DNA of 64,000 nucleotides from Trichomonas vaginalis G3 (GCF_026262505.1 NC_067206.1:6290879-6354878), one strand, 5' to 3'. Counted from the first letter of the stretch, positions 44,690 through 56,579 are shown. Program-made: numbers and translations. Notes: generated by a model from the letters alone, not told the origin.

Positions 44690-44811
44690 ATGTTGTGGAA
44701 TTTCGCTTTCTTCTGTTTGGTAGAATTTCGCCTTCACTTATTTAGTTTCTATGTATATATATTGTGGAATTTCGCTTTCTCTATTTAGTTTCTATGTCTA
44801 TATATTGTGGC
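44690..44811. repeat. Short repeats of TTGTGGAATTTCGCTTTC
   Basis: Three related copies of TGTGG/TAGAATTTCGC(T/C)TTC alternate with TTTAGTTTCTATGT and TATATATTGTGG. Irregular period of 33-70 bases. Probably non-coding. Confidence 0.6.
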
Positions 44812-45491
44812 TTAAAAAAGGATGTAGGGCAAGAAGGGATCTGGCGCTATATGTAAAAAGTTAATTTTCTGTCTCTTTTTATGGAATAAAAAATATTTTT
44901 TGAAAAATTAGATTACATTTTTTTTAAAAGTATATTTTTCAAAAATAATTTAATATTTTATTTTAATGAAAACACATGCAAGATTGCAATTCTTTTCATA
45001 CAATGGCTCTGCGCTACTGCCATCAAGATATGAGTTCAATTGGTTCTTGCCAAACGTTAATGTATATCTTTAACAAGGAGAAGCTTTGTGAAAGATCTAA
45101 GTTCGGTTCAGTATGTCAGACCATTAGCTTATTGTCATTGACCGCAAACGTCATATACTTCACAAGGAGTTTAGCAAGTAGGTTTTGAAACAAAAGGGTT
45201 TCTTTCGTGAATGTCAAATGTACTCATTATACTGTTATAAAGCACTCCAACATTGACTTCTTCAGTATTGCTATGAATTCTTTCGAACAGAAAGAATATA
45301 ATGAAGAGAGTGAAACACAAATGTAGTGGAAATATGTATTCCTTGCATTCGTCTGTAGACAATAACGAACAAAGATGTATATACAAAAGTTGCTTACCAA
45401 AGGTTGAAGAAGCTATCTATGACATTGACGAAGGAAGTGAAATGGTTGAAGAAATTTGACCCTGAAGCTATTTAACCGAAAAAATAATTTT

Positions 45492-45530
45492 TGGTGAAGA
45501 GGTGAGATTTCACCTGGTTTTTCTCACCTC
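45492..45530 (+). repeat. GGTGA/TCACC motif (element A)
   Basis: GGTGAAGAGGTGAGATTTCACC followed by TCACCTC. The core is an almost perfect inverted repeat. Confidence 0.7.
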
Positions 45531-47402
45531 ATTCTCTCTTCGTTAATGTTGTCGTGACTTCTTCGTTAATGTTGTTCGTGACTTCATTCTTCCTCTTTGA
45601 AGTTATCGAAGAAATATTCTGTGTATTTTTTCCTTCGTAATGGTAAGTCTTCTTTGAAGGTCAAGTATTGTGCAACTTTAGATGTCATAGTGTGGTTTGA
45701 GGAAGAGTATTTTTGGACAATTTCTTTTATTTTGCTCATTCGGTTGTCATTGAAATCGGTAAGTTTCACGATAGAACCAGTTTCTGTCAGATTTATATAT
45801 TTTAGCTACGGTCGCTAAAAACTTTTGTGTTTCTTCTTCTGACTAAATGCAACATAACCAATATCTCTGTCTTCTCATTCTCCAAACTCTTCAGTATAAA
45901 TCAATGATACTTTTAGTTCTTTTCCTTTCCTTTTGGTACTGAACGCGGGCTATTCTTTTTCTGTATGCTTTTTGTCTTTGGATTTTTTTTCAATGACATA
46001 AATACTGAACACTACTTTTCGCTTGAAGTTTCAATTTTCCATCTCGTCCACGATTTCTTGTCCTGTGAAGTTTCGTCAAGAAGTTTTGTAAATTCCAAGC
46101 ATTAACGTGGTGAAGTCCCACATTGCAACTGCATTACTAAAAGTCTATAGAAACATATATCCTCTTCAAACCGTTTGGCAATTTTTTCACCGGTTTCATA
46201 GAGTTTTGGCGACTTGGGTTTATACCCACTCGCTGTGTTCGCTTGTTTTCAGAAAAAAAGTATGGTCTCGCTGTGCTCATTTAAATAGCTTCAAATAGTG
46301 CTTTGGTTCCTAAAACCCAGTCTTTAGGAAGCTTAGTTTTCTGGAGCAAAACAAGCCGTCCAAAATACTTTGGTCATTTGGTAGCATGTCGTCTTTTGAC
46401 AGAAACGAAGAGTCTCTCAACTGATGTTTGTTAGAGTATTGTATGTATTCGTATTCTTACATTTAGACTTCATGAAACGATAGCAGTTGTTGTGGTTCTC
46501 TAATGTTGACATATCGTGTCTTTACATACAGGATAACAAAAATAAATTAAAAATAAAATACTAGACTTTATTTTTTTCTATCTTTCACAAAAGACAAAAT
46601 AACGCTTTACATGTCAGTTTTCCAGGCAACTTCGTCAAATATTTTATAGCTTTATCTATCCTCATCTACTTCAAACGTTGTGTCGTCTTTTCCTTGTTTA
46701 TGGGAGCACCATCACACTTTTCTCATAACTTTTCAAGTTAGTTTGCTGTTTATCAGCAGCTCTCATATTGTTCGTTAACGAACACACCTTGACTCTATTG
46801 ACGTGTGTACTGTCATATTGCTTTGAGTTATATTATATGATTCTTCCTATCTTATATCTCTCTTCGTATTGAAGTCTTTCTTCGAGTTATCTGAAACGAT
46901 GTAAAGTAAGCCTTCAAACTGCAACGTTCCGTATCGAAATGCAAACCATATGTTATGAAGTTATATCCAACAACTGGGGTCATACCATAACATAAACTCT
47001 ATTCGGTATAAAGATTTTTGTCGTATAAGATTATCGCCTGTAAGTTCCATATGAATTCTTTACCCGATATCATAAGCTTAGGAATTTCTATGTCAAAATT
47101 TCTGAGTAGAAGCAAATTTTCACCCAGTCGTGGGGATGTTTTCTTTCCAGATGGAGATAATAAATGTCTGAGCAAGCTATTTCTTGTCTGTCATTTTTTG
47201 AGTATTCTTAACGTTTTAAATCACCTAATTCTACCACTTGTGGTGTCATTTGTCTATCTTTTAACTGTTTCAAACTCAGTGTTTGACATTTTTGTTCTTA
47301 CATAAATAAAAAAATAATAAATAAAACTAACTTATATTCTTTTCTGTTGCTTTAGAGGAAATTCATAGAGATTTGGTCATTTTTCAAGCAAAAGTATAAA
47401 TT

Positions 47403-47458
47403 TAGGTGAAGAGGATTGGTTTCACCGTCGTTTTCAACCTAATTTTTTCAACCTCTTT
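47403..47458 (+). repeat. GGTGA/TCACC motif (element A)
   Basis: AGGTGAAGAGG...TTTCACC, then two AACCT-type arms. A degraded example. Confidence 0.55.
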
Positions 47459-47593
47459 TTATTCACAAGCGTTTTACATGGTAAACGTTATTTTTATAAA
47501 TTTTGTGAAAAACTCAACGGTATTGACACATGCCCTAAAAATTATTTACTCAGCAATTTTGTTGCTGAAGTTCATGTCAAAAAAGTAATATTA

Positions 47594-47640
47594 GGGTGAG
47601 AGAGGGTGAGATTTTCACCTTGTCTTTCTCACCTAATTTT
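47594..47640 (+). repeat. GGTGA/TCACC motif (element A)
   Basis: GGGTGAGAGAGGGTGAGATT then TTCACC and CTCACCTAATTTT. Confidence 0.65.
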
Positions 47641-47885
47641 TCATCCCTCAAGTTTTCCGCTAAGGCGCGAGGACCGCAAAGGGTCTTGAGCTTTGTCGAT
47701 AACTTGCTTCGTAAATGCTTTTATTAATGGTCCCTGCGTAACTGCTGTCATTGTAACATCTTTCGTATAACTGCTTTGTAAGTACTCTCTTGTAAAATCT
47801 TCCAATGCTTGTCAAGATTTCATCGTAAATGCTTTGTCAATGACCTTTGCTTCGTAAAATGATGTAAATGACCAAAATATAATTT

Positions 47886-47942
47886 TAGGTGAGAGGTGAG
47901 ATTTCTACCTCTTCTTTTCACCTAATTTTTTCACCTCTTTTT
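47886..47942 (+). repeat. GGTGA/TCACC motif (element A)
   Basis: AGGTGAGAGGTGAGATT, then TTCACCTAATTTTTTCACCT. Same layout as the others. Confidence 0.65.
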
Positions 47943-48963
47943 TTCACAAAGCGTTTTACATGAATGTTGGTACGATGTTATTTGAAATCCTAAACAGTTT
48001 TGTAGCTTCTATTTTCGCTGAGGATATCGAAATGTTAACAATGCCGAAGTCTCTTTAATTTCTTCTTGACGTCAGATAATGAGGAAATCTCTACTGTTGG
48101 ATAAAGTTTTTGTTCAGAAATGCTAACATGTCCATTTTATCTTCTGCGGTTTTCTGCTTCTTTCTTTAAGTCTGCATAGTCGTTTCTCATTCTTTCTATC
48201 TCTTTGACGGAGTAGTTTATTTTCCTCATTGTGCTTTACATTTAGAACATTGCGGGTTCATTTTTGCATTATACATTCTGAAATTGACCTGCTAGAACAA
48301 CTAAAGCGTCAATTGCTCTCTTCATCTCAAACATACGGGTCTTATTGTTCTGTTCCATACCTTACCTCTTCTATCTTTATCTCTTATTTCCCAAACACAT
48401 TCAGCAACTAACGAAACAAAGTTGTCGTAGGTCTTAAATTCTTCAGATTTATATATGTCAGAAACATTCTTATATACCAATATCGCAATCTTTGTCCATA
48501 ACTTTATGGTTGCAATGAAACCTAGATCATATTTACCTTTCGTATGAACTTCTTTATTTCTACTGAGTCAGTTGCTTTGACTTCAATTTCGTCGAATTCA
48601 GAATAGTTAGTTTTTGTGTTGATTTCAGGTATTTTGGTGCAAATGGTCGATGAGGTCCTCATTTCATAAAGATACTGTTCATGTTGTTTCATCTTTCGCA
48701 CTACAGTCTAAATTACTGTTAAAAGTTCTGCTATTATCTTTGTGTTTCTGTTTCGAAAGTAATGAAGAGGAATGAAGCTTTCATCTCTACTAACATAAGA
48801 TGTTGGATTCATGACTAAGGTCTTTGGTGAGTTGTTGTGACAGGCGTTGTGCGGTGTTGAATTGTTGTTGTGCCGATTGTTGAAATCATTTCTTTTATAC
48901 AAAATAAAAAAATAAAATAAAAAATAAAACTAACTTTATTTTTACTTTAGGAACAGAATTCAA

Positions 48964-49016
48964 GGAGGTGAAAAAGACAGGTGAGGAAAAACAGGTGAAA
49001 TCTCACTCTTCACCTA
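48964..49016 (-). repeat. GGTGA/TCACC motif, reversed (element A)
   Basis: GAGGTGAAAAAGACAGGTGA, then GGTGAAAT and TCACCTA. Reverse-complement orientation relative to the earlier examples. Confidence 0.65.
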
Positions 49017-49061
49017 GTGATATATTTTGGTCTTTTGTTGAAAATTCGACAGAAAATTCAG

Positions 49062-49106
49062 AGGGTGAAAAAACAAGGTGAGAAAACAGGTGAAATCTTC
49101 ACCTCT
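49062..49106 (-). repeat. GGTGA/TCACC motif, reversed (element A)
   Basis: GGGTGAAAAAACAAGGTGAG, then AGGTGAAAT and TTCACCTC. Confidence 0.65.
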
Positions 49107-49151
49107 CCCTGATAATATATTTGTGTCTTTTTGCTGAAAATTGAAAATTCA

Positions 49152-49185
49152 AGAGGTGAAAAAACGGTGAGAAGACACAGGTGGA
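49152..49185 (-). repeat. GGTGA motif, reversed and partial (element A)
   Basis: AGAGGTGAAAAAACGGTGAG then AGGTGGAAT. Closing arm degraded. With the two motifs before it, this forms a cluster of three about 90-100 bases apart. Confidence 0.5.
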
Positions 49186-49399
49186 ATTGACTGTGCTCCA
49201 TCCGTGTAAGATATATTGTGTTGTGGTGATTGGTACATGTGAGATGAAGGAAAGTCTAGCAAGAATTTTCTTATCTTTTCTCATGTATTTTATCCTTTCC
49301 AGATACTCCCGCCTCTGAATTGGTCCCAGCATTGAGTGGTTAGACATTTCTCTCAAGTTTCTTAGATGGTGCATTCAACACATACATCTTCACTATGGT

Positions 49400-51500
49400 C
49401 TACCTTCATATCCTCACTTAATAAGTGCTTCAGTTGCGTTCTATGTGATACAGTCAATGTATATTACAGATAACCACGTCCATGCTTTGGCAGGTTTGTC
49501 AATGGTGTAGCAAGTTTTCCAGTTACCTACTTGGTGCTTAAATTCTATACTGAGTGACGAAGGTAACACCGAGCGTATTGGAGTCCGTCGATAGCAGCCT
49601 AATTGTATTATAGATCTATTCCCTTACCTTTGCGTAGAGTCTACGCGATATAATAATTTCGACTTATACCTTAAACGTTTCTTTGTCAGACGGTTATTTG
49701 TCGGTACAAGATACTACGACCGAAACTTTTCGTGTTATGGATGTGAGAGTAATTGTTAGTTGAAATTTTGATATTTTGATTTTGAGCTCGTTTCTGGTAG
49801 TTTCGGCGTAGTTTACTTTCTTCTTGTTGTTGTTGTCATTGAAATTTGGTTGTATGTCTGTTGTGTTATTATGTGTTGTGGATGAATTGTAAACTTTCGA
49901 TGAAATGTTTCATTGTTCTTCGGTAAAGTCTCGCTCTCTGATTTAAATCTCTGAGAGTCCGTATGAAGCGGTTAATGATACCGAGTATGTTATGTGTTTG
50001 GTCTTCAAGTTAGGGTGTAGTGGAGTTATGTTATGCTTAATGCGAAATTCGTGATTTCGTTGCTGAGGTATGCACCGTCTGGTCTATGTTAACTACTTTG
50101 GCTACTGTTCTGCTACAAACTTTTTGTAAAACTCTAAACACTTCATGGAGTTCCTTTATTTCTCCATTATATACGGAAAAACTTTGCGATGTTTAACATT
50201 AAATGAAGATGAGGAATGGTTTATTGTCCTCCTTTTCTGCTTTGAAATGAAGTGTCAAATTGGTAATGCGTCAGGAGTGGTTGGATAAATGTGGAGTAAA
50301 AGTAGTCGTAAGGATTAATAATTATTTGTTTGATGATACAACATTTTTGTCAAAGCACACTTTTTAACTTCCAGCCTCTCGTTAGTAATCCCGAACTCTT
50401 ATGCAGCTTCATTGAACTCTTTAAATTGACCTCCATGGATGATGTTTCGAATACTTCTTTCAAGCTCATTTAATGTAAAGGGTATAAAAGATTTTAACCA
50501 ACTCGTATCCAAGCGTGCATTGTTTATTATAAGGAGGCAATATAATCTTTTCCAATTACCCGTGCTGGGTCTGTAAATTACCAGGCTACAACATGTGTAA
50601 TGATTTCCTGCAGTTCCACAGAAAATCTACACTGTGCTAAACTCTTGGGGGTCATCTGAGATATCATAGTCTATTTCATTCCTGTCTTTCGAACCCGCTG
50701 CAAGATTATTATTAACCTCTTTTTGTTATTGAATGTGAATGGTTTCTTCCACAGATGTTCCTTGCCACTGAACCTATGCATATGTGAAAGGAAGGTTTTC
50801 AATACCAGATTTTCTCTTTGAACCTCCCAAATCTTCATTGACTGCGTACTTAGTGTTAGAAGGAAAACTGTTCAACATATTTCATACCATCTACCAACCA
50901 AATAAGTGTTTTGGATTTATTGGAATTTCATAGACGTATACAGGACAGCTCCTATAGGATATATTAATTCAATATATTCGCCTCATAACTCTATAAACTA
51001 TTCTAACAGAAGACTTATGTCTTAGAATACCATTTGGAAATTACTACCATTGATTCGCAAGTTGTATCGATAATGAATTCGTCGAGCAAAATGTATATTT
51101 GATCACCTGAGCATTAAACGATTTTGCCAAATTACAAGCCTCCAAATTTGAAACAGATAGGCTATAGACCTTAAGTGTGCATATTAAGCTATTTTGACTT
51201 ATACCTTATAAAGTCTAAATGCAATCCTTCATCATATTAGATTGGAGTATTATGTAAAGAGATTCACGTTCGGACATGCTTTGAGACTTAGATCGGTGTT
51301 CTGCAATGTTCCGTTCCAATGGGAAACGACGTTGCTAGATATAGTTTTCCTGCTTCAACTGGTATAGCACGTCTTTATGTGCATGTAAACAAAAATTTTC
51401 TAGATTTTTCAATTTCATCTGAGAATTAATTCTTTCATAATGATCTAAAGATGATTTACCTCAAATCGTATCCACTTGTCGAAATCTTTCAATTGTACAT
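49400..51500. other. Error-rich stretch, no gene assigned
   Basis: It looks like the same low-quality sequence as element A and may be its right end. Short minus-strand open pieces exist but none gives a family motif I can name. No terminal repeat was found. Confidence 0.4.
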
Positions 51501-51555
51501 TGTTGGCTGTGTTGATATTGCAACTTAAATTTATAATATTTTGCGTTGATTGAAC

Positions 51556-51786
51556 TCATATTCCAGCAATCCAAATTCGTGCAGAACGGGTCTGGGGTAT
51601 TGGTCGTATCATATCTTTATTTTTAGATTTAAAGTGTTTAACCCCACACAAACAAAATTTCGTAAAGAATAAATCCAAATCGTCCCCACCCAAGATGCGC
51701 ATTTCCTTCTGTATAACATGAACTTCAAATTCCTTTCCTTTATATTTCAACAATGAAACATTCAAGGGTTCCAGCACATCAATCAA
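51556..51786 (-). CDS. Hypothetical open frame, 76 codons
   Basis: Begins with TTG (no ATG in frame): a KYKGKEFEVHVIQKEMRIL segment, then an acidic GGDDLD, then FCLCGVKHFKSKNKDMIRPI. Its composition is protein-like rather than random AT, so it may be the end of a decayed gene. Family unknown. Confidence 0.3.
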   Translation of the reverse strand: MIDVLEPLNVSLLKYKGKEFEVHVIQKEMRILGGDDLDLFFTKFCLCGVKHFKSKNKDMIRPIPQTRSARIWIAGI

Positions 51787-52195
51787 AAATGAGAATTGTC
51801 ATGATTACTTGTTGTGATGCTCACGAAAAATATGAAAATGCTGCAGCATTGGTTCATTTAGGAGCTTTAACATTTAATTCCGTGTATGTTTTATAGCAAA
51901 GAATAGTATCACGACGCCTGAATTTGAATCAAATTTTTGCAGGAACTAGTAACAACGCATGGGAATCGATAGCGGGATGAAGCCCGAATTTTGAGACGGA
52001 TGGATGTTTCACTTGACATAAAGAAAAATTTGAGCTGAAACATCATCTGGCGACAAATATATTTCTTTGCTTATATCTCCATTTTGAATATTAAAGTTTA
52101 TAAGTAGGTTTTCCGTTTTTATTGACAATATCCATTTGATTTTTTATGGGAATAAAACAAATTATTTTGACCAGTGTTGGATGGTTAAAATCTCT

Positions 52196-52420
52196 TCAAG
52201 TAATTTTTTTGGATCCGAAAATCAAATGTTCTTGTCCATAATTCGGCTGAAAATCTCGAATATTGTTTTTGAGTTTAAGGAATTTAGTGTATACTGCTGA
52301 AATGTAAATTTCGTAGATATAAGATGGTGTAGAGTTAGCTGGACGTTTCGGAATACCAACTGCTTGAACAGAAACCATTGGCAGAATACGGAACATATTG
52401 TATGTGAATCCGAGGTCAAA
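52196..52420 (-). CDS. Hypothetical open frame or gene fragment
   Basis: The frame reads through MFRILPMVSVQAVGIPKRP and on to NYGQEHLIFGSKKIT. It is balanced in composition and looks like a genuine 3' part. Not recognised. The upstream extension is closed by stops. Confidence 0.3.
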   Translation of the reverse strand, partial: FDLGFTYNMFRILPMVSVQAVGIPKRPANSTPSYIYEIYISAVYTKFLKLKNNIRDFQPNYGQEHLIFGSKKIT

Positions 52421-54216
52421 TGCCTACAAATATGTTTGCATTAAGATTTTGATAATAATTTCAAATGAAAATCGTAATTTACGACCTTTCGAGAACGATT
52501 GGGTAATTATCGGAGGTGGCTGGTTCAGTATAGATGTTTTCCTTAATTTTGGTAATGGATGCTTAGACTATGTAAGATACTCGGATGACTAATAGAGCAA
52601 AAGGAATGGAAGAGAACTGCAGCGAACGATTTCGAGATATTTTATTAGAATTGTTATAAATTCTAGTGTGTTGATTATGGAACAAGTAACATAGTGTTGT
52701 ACTCATCATCGTTTGACGAAATAGATTGGTGTAATTGTATGTTTGGAAAATTTTGAGGGACGATTTTCCTAAAGGAATTCTCATGTCTGAAGACCTAGAC
52801 ATTTATGAGTTGACCGCTTAGTTGACTGAGTACAACAGAAGTATGCAGCTTCAGGGAATTGAAAAGAAATTGCAGCCACGTAAAGGACGATCGTTTTTCC
52901 GTATTAAAATCTGCCCCAGAAATTCAGCGTTTTTATCCCCCTCAAAATTTGGGCAAATCTGGTAGCTTGGGTAATACGCACCCTTCCATAAAAGCTAGCA
53001 TTTTGACACGCGTAATAATGTCAAATGTTGCTTACGCGTCGGGCGCTGGAGCTCTTTGAAGACCCTTACTTGCCCTTCAAGCTAAGAATTCAGTATCCAA
53101 AATATTTGTTATTCAAAACTTCTGGGAAATAATTAGATATTTCCCAAAAACTCAAGAACTTCTTTCAAATCAGTTCAATCACCTCTTGGGACATCAGATC
53201 TTTATTTATGTGGTGATAGCTGAAATTTAGAACATACCAAAAACGCAGTGTTTTCTAACAGTACTCAAAAAGTGACCTTTTCCATGGAAAAAAGGTCATT
53301 TCTGTACGTTGTTACCCCGAAAATTGAAACCTCGTTGACTTACAAATTTCCCTATGAAATTTACCAAAATCAAAAACTATCGAGCTTAGCATATATCAAG
53401 GATAATCTTTAATACCCCAAGACTATAAAACTTAAACAGACATAGAATTTTAATAAAATATTGTTAATTTTTACCTTTTTGGAAATGGATAAAACAATTG
53501 TTTCTTAATAATCACTATCTTACCTATTCTTTTTACATCTTAAATTGATATGGATTGTATTCAATACTTTATCTCCGACTTTAAATTACAAAATTTCAAA
53601 ATGATAGTGAAAACTTTCTCGAAAACGTTTGCTGTTCGAGGAAAAAAGAACTTTTATGTAGTTTACATTTTTTAACAAAGTAAAACAATAACTTCAAATT
53701 ATTTGCTGCAAATTCGCAGGGATTAATTCGTGAATTTTTGGTTATATATTGGTTATAAATTGGTGTTTTATAGTAGACAAATCGTCATGCCACCTGTTGT
53801 ACCAGCTCATTATGTTTTTTGTTTTAATTGATTGTAAACTTTCAATTTGTTAATTGAATATTGGTTAAAAAACTCGTTTTAAAGGGCAGGCAGATAATTT
53901 CAGAGGCTATTAATTACATCTAGGAATTTCGGGTGTTTTGCATTACTTTCTATAAGTTAAAGTTTGATCAGTCGGCGGCTAAGCTGCAGTGAAGAATGGC
54001 TTGTCATGTAAGAATGAATTTTCTCCTCGAAAACGGTCTTGGCAGATTTTATATCGAGAGTAAAGATACTAAAATAGTGTACAATTAAGATTAATTGTAT
54101 TGAAATGGTATACGAATTTGCCATCGGTCAAAATTTGTAAAGCTGCACAATTTCCTTTATAGGGCTTTGTTATTTTGAAAGAACAGAACGATTGGATATT
54201 TTCTTATTAAGTACAA

Positions 54217-54369
54217 ATGATATCGATTTTAAATCGCACTGATTATATGTCAAAGTACCATGAAGAAAATTTCAATCTCTCACCACAATTAAAGGAAGCT
54301 TTGCGTTTTTGTTACTGGGAAAAATCTGATTGGAAGCTTGTTCATGTAATTTTTTTCCTTGAGAATTAA
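54217..54369 (+). CDS. Hypothetical 50-residue open frame
   Basis: MISILNRTDYMSKYHEENF, then LSPQLKEALRFCYWEKSDW. ATG start; helical and Trp/Tyr-containing. No initiator seen and no family recognised. Possibly a gene fragment. Confidence 0.25.
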   Translation: MISILNRTDYMSKYHEENFNLSPQLKEALRFCYWEKSDWKLVHVIFFLEN

Positions 54370-54473
54370 CGTTAATTTTTTCGGAACTTTCTTCGATTTG
54401 GAGAAGTCTTATTCTAATTGATGTATATATTCAAATTGATATTTGGTCTATAAAAAATGTAGTTTAAACCAAA

Positions 54474-54629
54474 TTAGGTATTATAGGATCGAGAGTGTGT
54501 TATTTTCATAGAGGCTAATGCGGAGGTGGAGGGGGAGTTGAAAGGCAGTTCTCCAAATGATGTTAGTAATTCATGTATGGTTTGTTCTATGTAGACCGCG
54601 TTGCCCCAACGATATTCAGTACTTTTCAT
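54474..54629 (-). CDS. Possible small gene, 51 residues
   Basis: MKSTEYRWGNAVYIEQTIHE, then LLTSFGELPFNSPSTSALAS and a Ser/Thr-rich end. A TCATA initiator match lies at 54641-54645 (minus strand), about 12 bases before the ATG, the usual trichomonad spacing. No family recognised. Such matches occur by chance in AT-rich DNA, so this is tentative. Confidence 0.35.
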   Translation of the reverse strand: MKSTEYRWGNAVYIEQTIHELLTSFGELPFNSPSTSALASMKITHSRSYNT

Positions 54630-54941
54630 TAGGCAATAAATATGAGACAAGAAAGAGAATTTTTATCTAAAATAGGTTAAAGCATTTTGCGAATCATTAG
54701 TTAGGCATACTTATAGGAATCTGAGAAAATGCATAAGCAGCCAAAATTCTCAAATTAATATCTATTGAGAATTTCTTGGAATTGTAATCCAACTTCTTGG
54801 CGTATATAATTTAGTGATCTATTATTTGCAGAATGTTTGATTTTGTGGATCACTGCTTTGATAGATTGCCAAATTCGGGTTTTAAATGATAAAAATTAAA
54901 ATAATTGCCTGTGCGTAAATATGATTTGAGATTTTGAAGCG

Positions 54942-55109
54942 ATGACAGGTATCATTTTGGAAGCATTTGTCCGGGCAGAATGTAGAATGAGGGAATTGTA
55001 TGCTGATCAAAGTGTATATTACACCGAAAATATCTTCTTAGAACAACAAAAAAAAAAAAAAAAAATAAGAAGGCTCAGTTGGGGCTTCCAGGCACTTCGT
55101 GCCTTCTAG
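54942..55109 (+). CDS. Hypothetical 55-residue open frame with poly-Lys run
   Basis: MTGIILEAFVRAECRMRELY, then a Lys run coded by an 18-A tract (55048-55065), then RRLSWGFQALRAF. The A tract makes the frame after it unsure. Family unknown. Confidence 0.2.
   Translation: MTGIILEAFVRAECRMRELYADQSVYYTENIFLEQQKKKKKIRRLSWGFQALRAF
55068..55107. repeat. Nested inverted repeats after an 18-A tract
   Basis: The outer arms AGAAGGC (55068-55074) and GCCTTCT (55101-55107) overlap an inner hairpin GGCAC-TTC-GTGCC (55091-55103), so the two folds exclude each other. Confidence 0.5.
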
Positions 55110-55239
55110 GCCCTTGAAGATGTTTAGTATAAAATGAAGTTCTTATATAGCGGGTCTTGCCATGGAGCTTTTCAGCAAATTAGTACTTATGTTTTCATGT
55201 TTTGTCAAGACTTCTCGTAAAATCAGACAAAAATAATGT

Positions 55240-55285
55240 TAGGTAGAAGGTTAGATATAAACCTCTTTTCTACCTCTTTTCTACG
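55240..55285 (+). repeat. Diverged GGTGA/TCACC-type motif
   Basis: AGGTAGAAGGTTAGATATAA, then ACCTC and CTACCTC. Same layout as the Maverick intergenic motif but with GGTAG/CTACC arms. It lies outside the recognised part of element B and hints at a related element here. Confidence 0.45.
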
Positions 55286-55364
55286 GCTCGTTGAAATTTT
55301 AAGACTTCTTCGTACACATGTTTTGGTCACTTTTCTGTCATTTTCGGAAAAACATTTTTATATA

Positions 55365-55622
55365 TTATATATAATGAATTTTACAAAACCACCGTTTACC
55401 TTCTTTGGAAATAGAGTAAATGTAAAGATATTTATTGAGAGAACTTAAGAAACTACCGAATGGTCTAACATTTGTAGATTGTTGGGTGGAAGTTTCTATA
55501 TATCTCATTTTGTGCCATACAATATTTCCTGACTCAAAGATCTCGTGATGAAATAATGTAGATAAATCTAAATTAAAGAATCTTCCACGTAGATCTTTGC
55601 TTGCAAATGACATTTTAAGCAT
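55365..55622 (-). CDS. Hypothetical 85-residue open frame
   Basis: MLKMSFASKDLRGRFFNLDL, then SGNIVWHKMRYIETSTQ and a Tyr-rich end. Not recognised. It lies just beyond the motif at 55,240, a position like that of small genes in the Maverick DNA, so it may belong to a mobile element. Confidence 0.3.
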   Translation of the reverse strand: MLKMSFASKDLRGRFFNLDLSTLFHHEIFESGNIVWHKMRYIETSTQQSTNVRPFGSFLSSLNKYLYIYSISKEGKRWFCKIHYI

Positions 55623-56579
55623 TACAAAAGGCCCAGCCGAAAGTGATGATGAAGATAAGCATTAATTTTTTTTTATTTAATACCATTTAAACGTTCAATA
55701 ATATACTACTCATAACTATTTCAGATAATTTTTAAAGTATAATATGTTTTAAATGTTGTATCTTCTAATTTTTATAGGATAAACTTTTTTTGATAATTGT
55801 GCATAAATATTAACAAACTTAGCTAGGGTAGTCGAGGTTTTCAGTGTTCATAAAGTGTTGACGAATAATATAGACTTTTGGCATTCGTACTATAATTTAT
55901 GGAAGGAGTACATGGTAAAAATCCAAATTCTAGTCATGAAAGTGCTAACTAAGGTCTATTTTGCGATATCTTGAAATAAGAATAATGAATCAAATTACGG
56001 ACAAGTCTTGTGTACTGTGGCATTGCGTTCCACTTAACCCAATACTTGTGAATTTGACACTTTACAAAACCGTTAACGTATATTTTACAACACAAACGAC
56101 AACACTAACTTGACCTTAAATATTTACAAAGCCGCCAACCACTTCACTTCACTAACGAACTCACTAATGTAAAATAAACGTTCTCACTATCGTTCTCACT
56201 AACAACTTCACTAATGTTCTCATAAATTTTCCTCAATATCTTCATCATCAGTGTTAACCCTATTGTAGTCATACTTGAAGCCATAAACTTTCTCTAACTT
56301 CTTAACGTACAATTTACATAACTTACCTTCGTCATCGTATGGTTTAATGATATAACTATTTCTATCTTTATAAACAGTCAATGAAAGTCAACTGGTCTCG
56401 GATGTATTTGAAAGAACATGTTATGCTCAGGAAGGAAGAATAAATGTTTAAATGTATGTTTGTTATATGTTTTGATTTGTATGAGTTGCTTTTGTTCTGT
56501 CATTTATATAAAAATAAACGTTCTCGCTAAATAATAAAATAAACTTAAAAATAAACGTTGTCAGAGGTGAAAAATAAAT

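Larger units (their letters stand above)
35402..49400. mobile_element. Maverick/Polinton-like element A, heavily broken copy
   Basis: Positions 35,402-43,745 align with 55,990-64,000 (element B) in the same orientation, about 4% longer, with the same gene order: coiled-coil gene, capsid-like gene, small genes, and family B DNA polymerase. The second half (43,745 to at least 49,200) has no partner in the window but carries the same GGTGA/TCACC intergenic motif, so it probably belongs to the element. The right end is not defined and no terminal inverted repeat could be confirmed. It is broken very many times; most differences from B look like read errors, so it is not necessarily old. Confidence 0.7.
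51500..55990. other. 4.5 kb without a recognised gene
   Basis: Base use looks cleaner than to the left. Short open frames at 51,556-51,786 (-), 52,196-52,420 (-), 52,398-52,592 (+) and 52,859-53,059 (+) match no family I know. Two small frames at 54,474 and 54,942 are listed separately. A 26-base imperfect palindrome centred on CCATGG lies at 53,273-53,298. The 55,240 motif suggests that the right part is Maverick-related. Confidence 0.4.

Noticed and set aside
51788-51892. 34-codon plus-strand frame followed by a GTATGT-like splice site
   Set aside because: No ACTAACACACAG-type 3' splice site follows, so a short intron-bearing gene cannot be supported.
53273-53298. Palindrome centred on CCATGG as a terminator or element end
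   Set aside because: Imperfect, isolated, and not next to any supported gene.
55990-56010. Terminal inverted repeat or target-site duplication of element B
   Set aside because: Similarity to element A starts here, but no matching inverted copy could be found in the window, so the true end is not shown.
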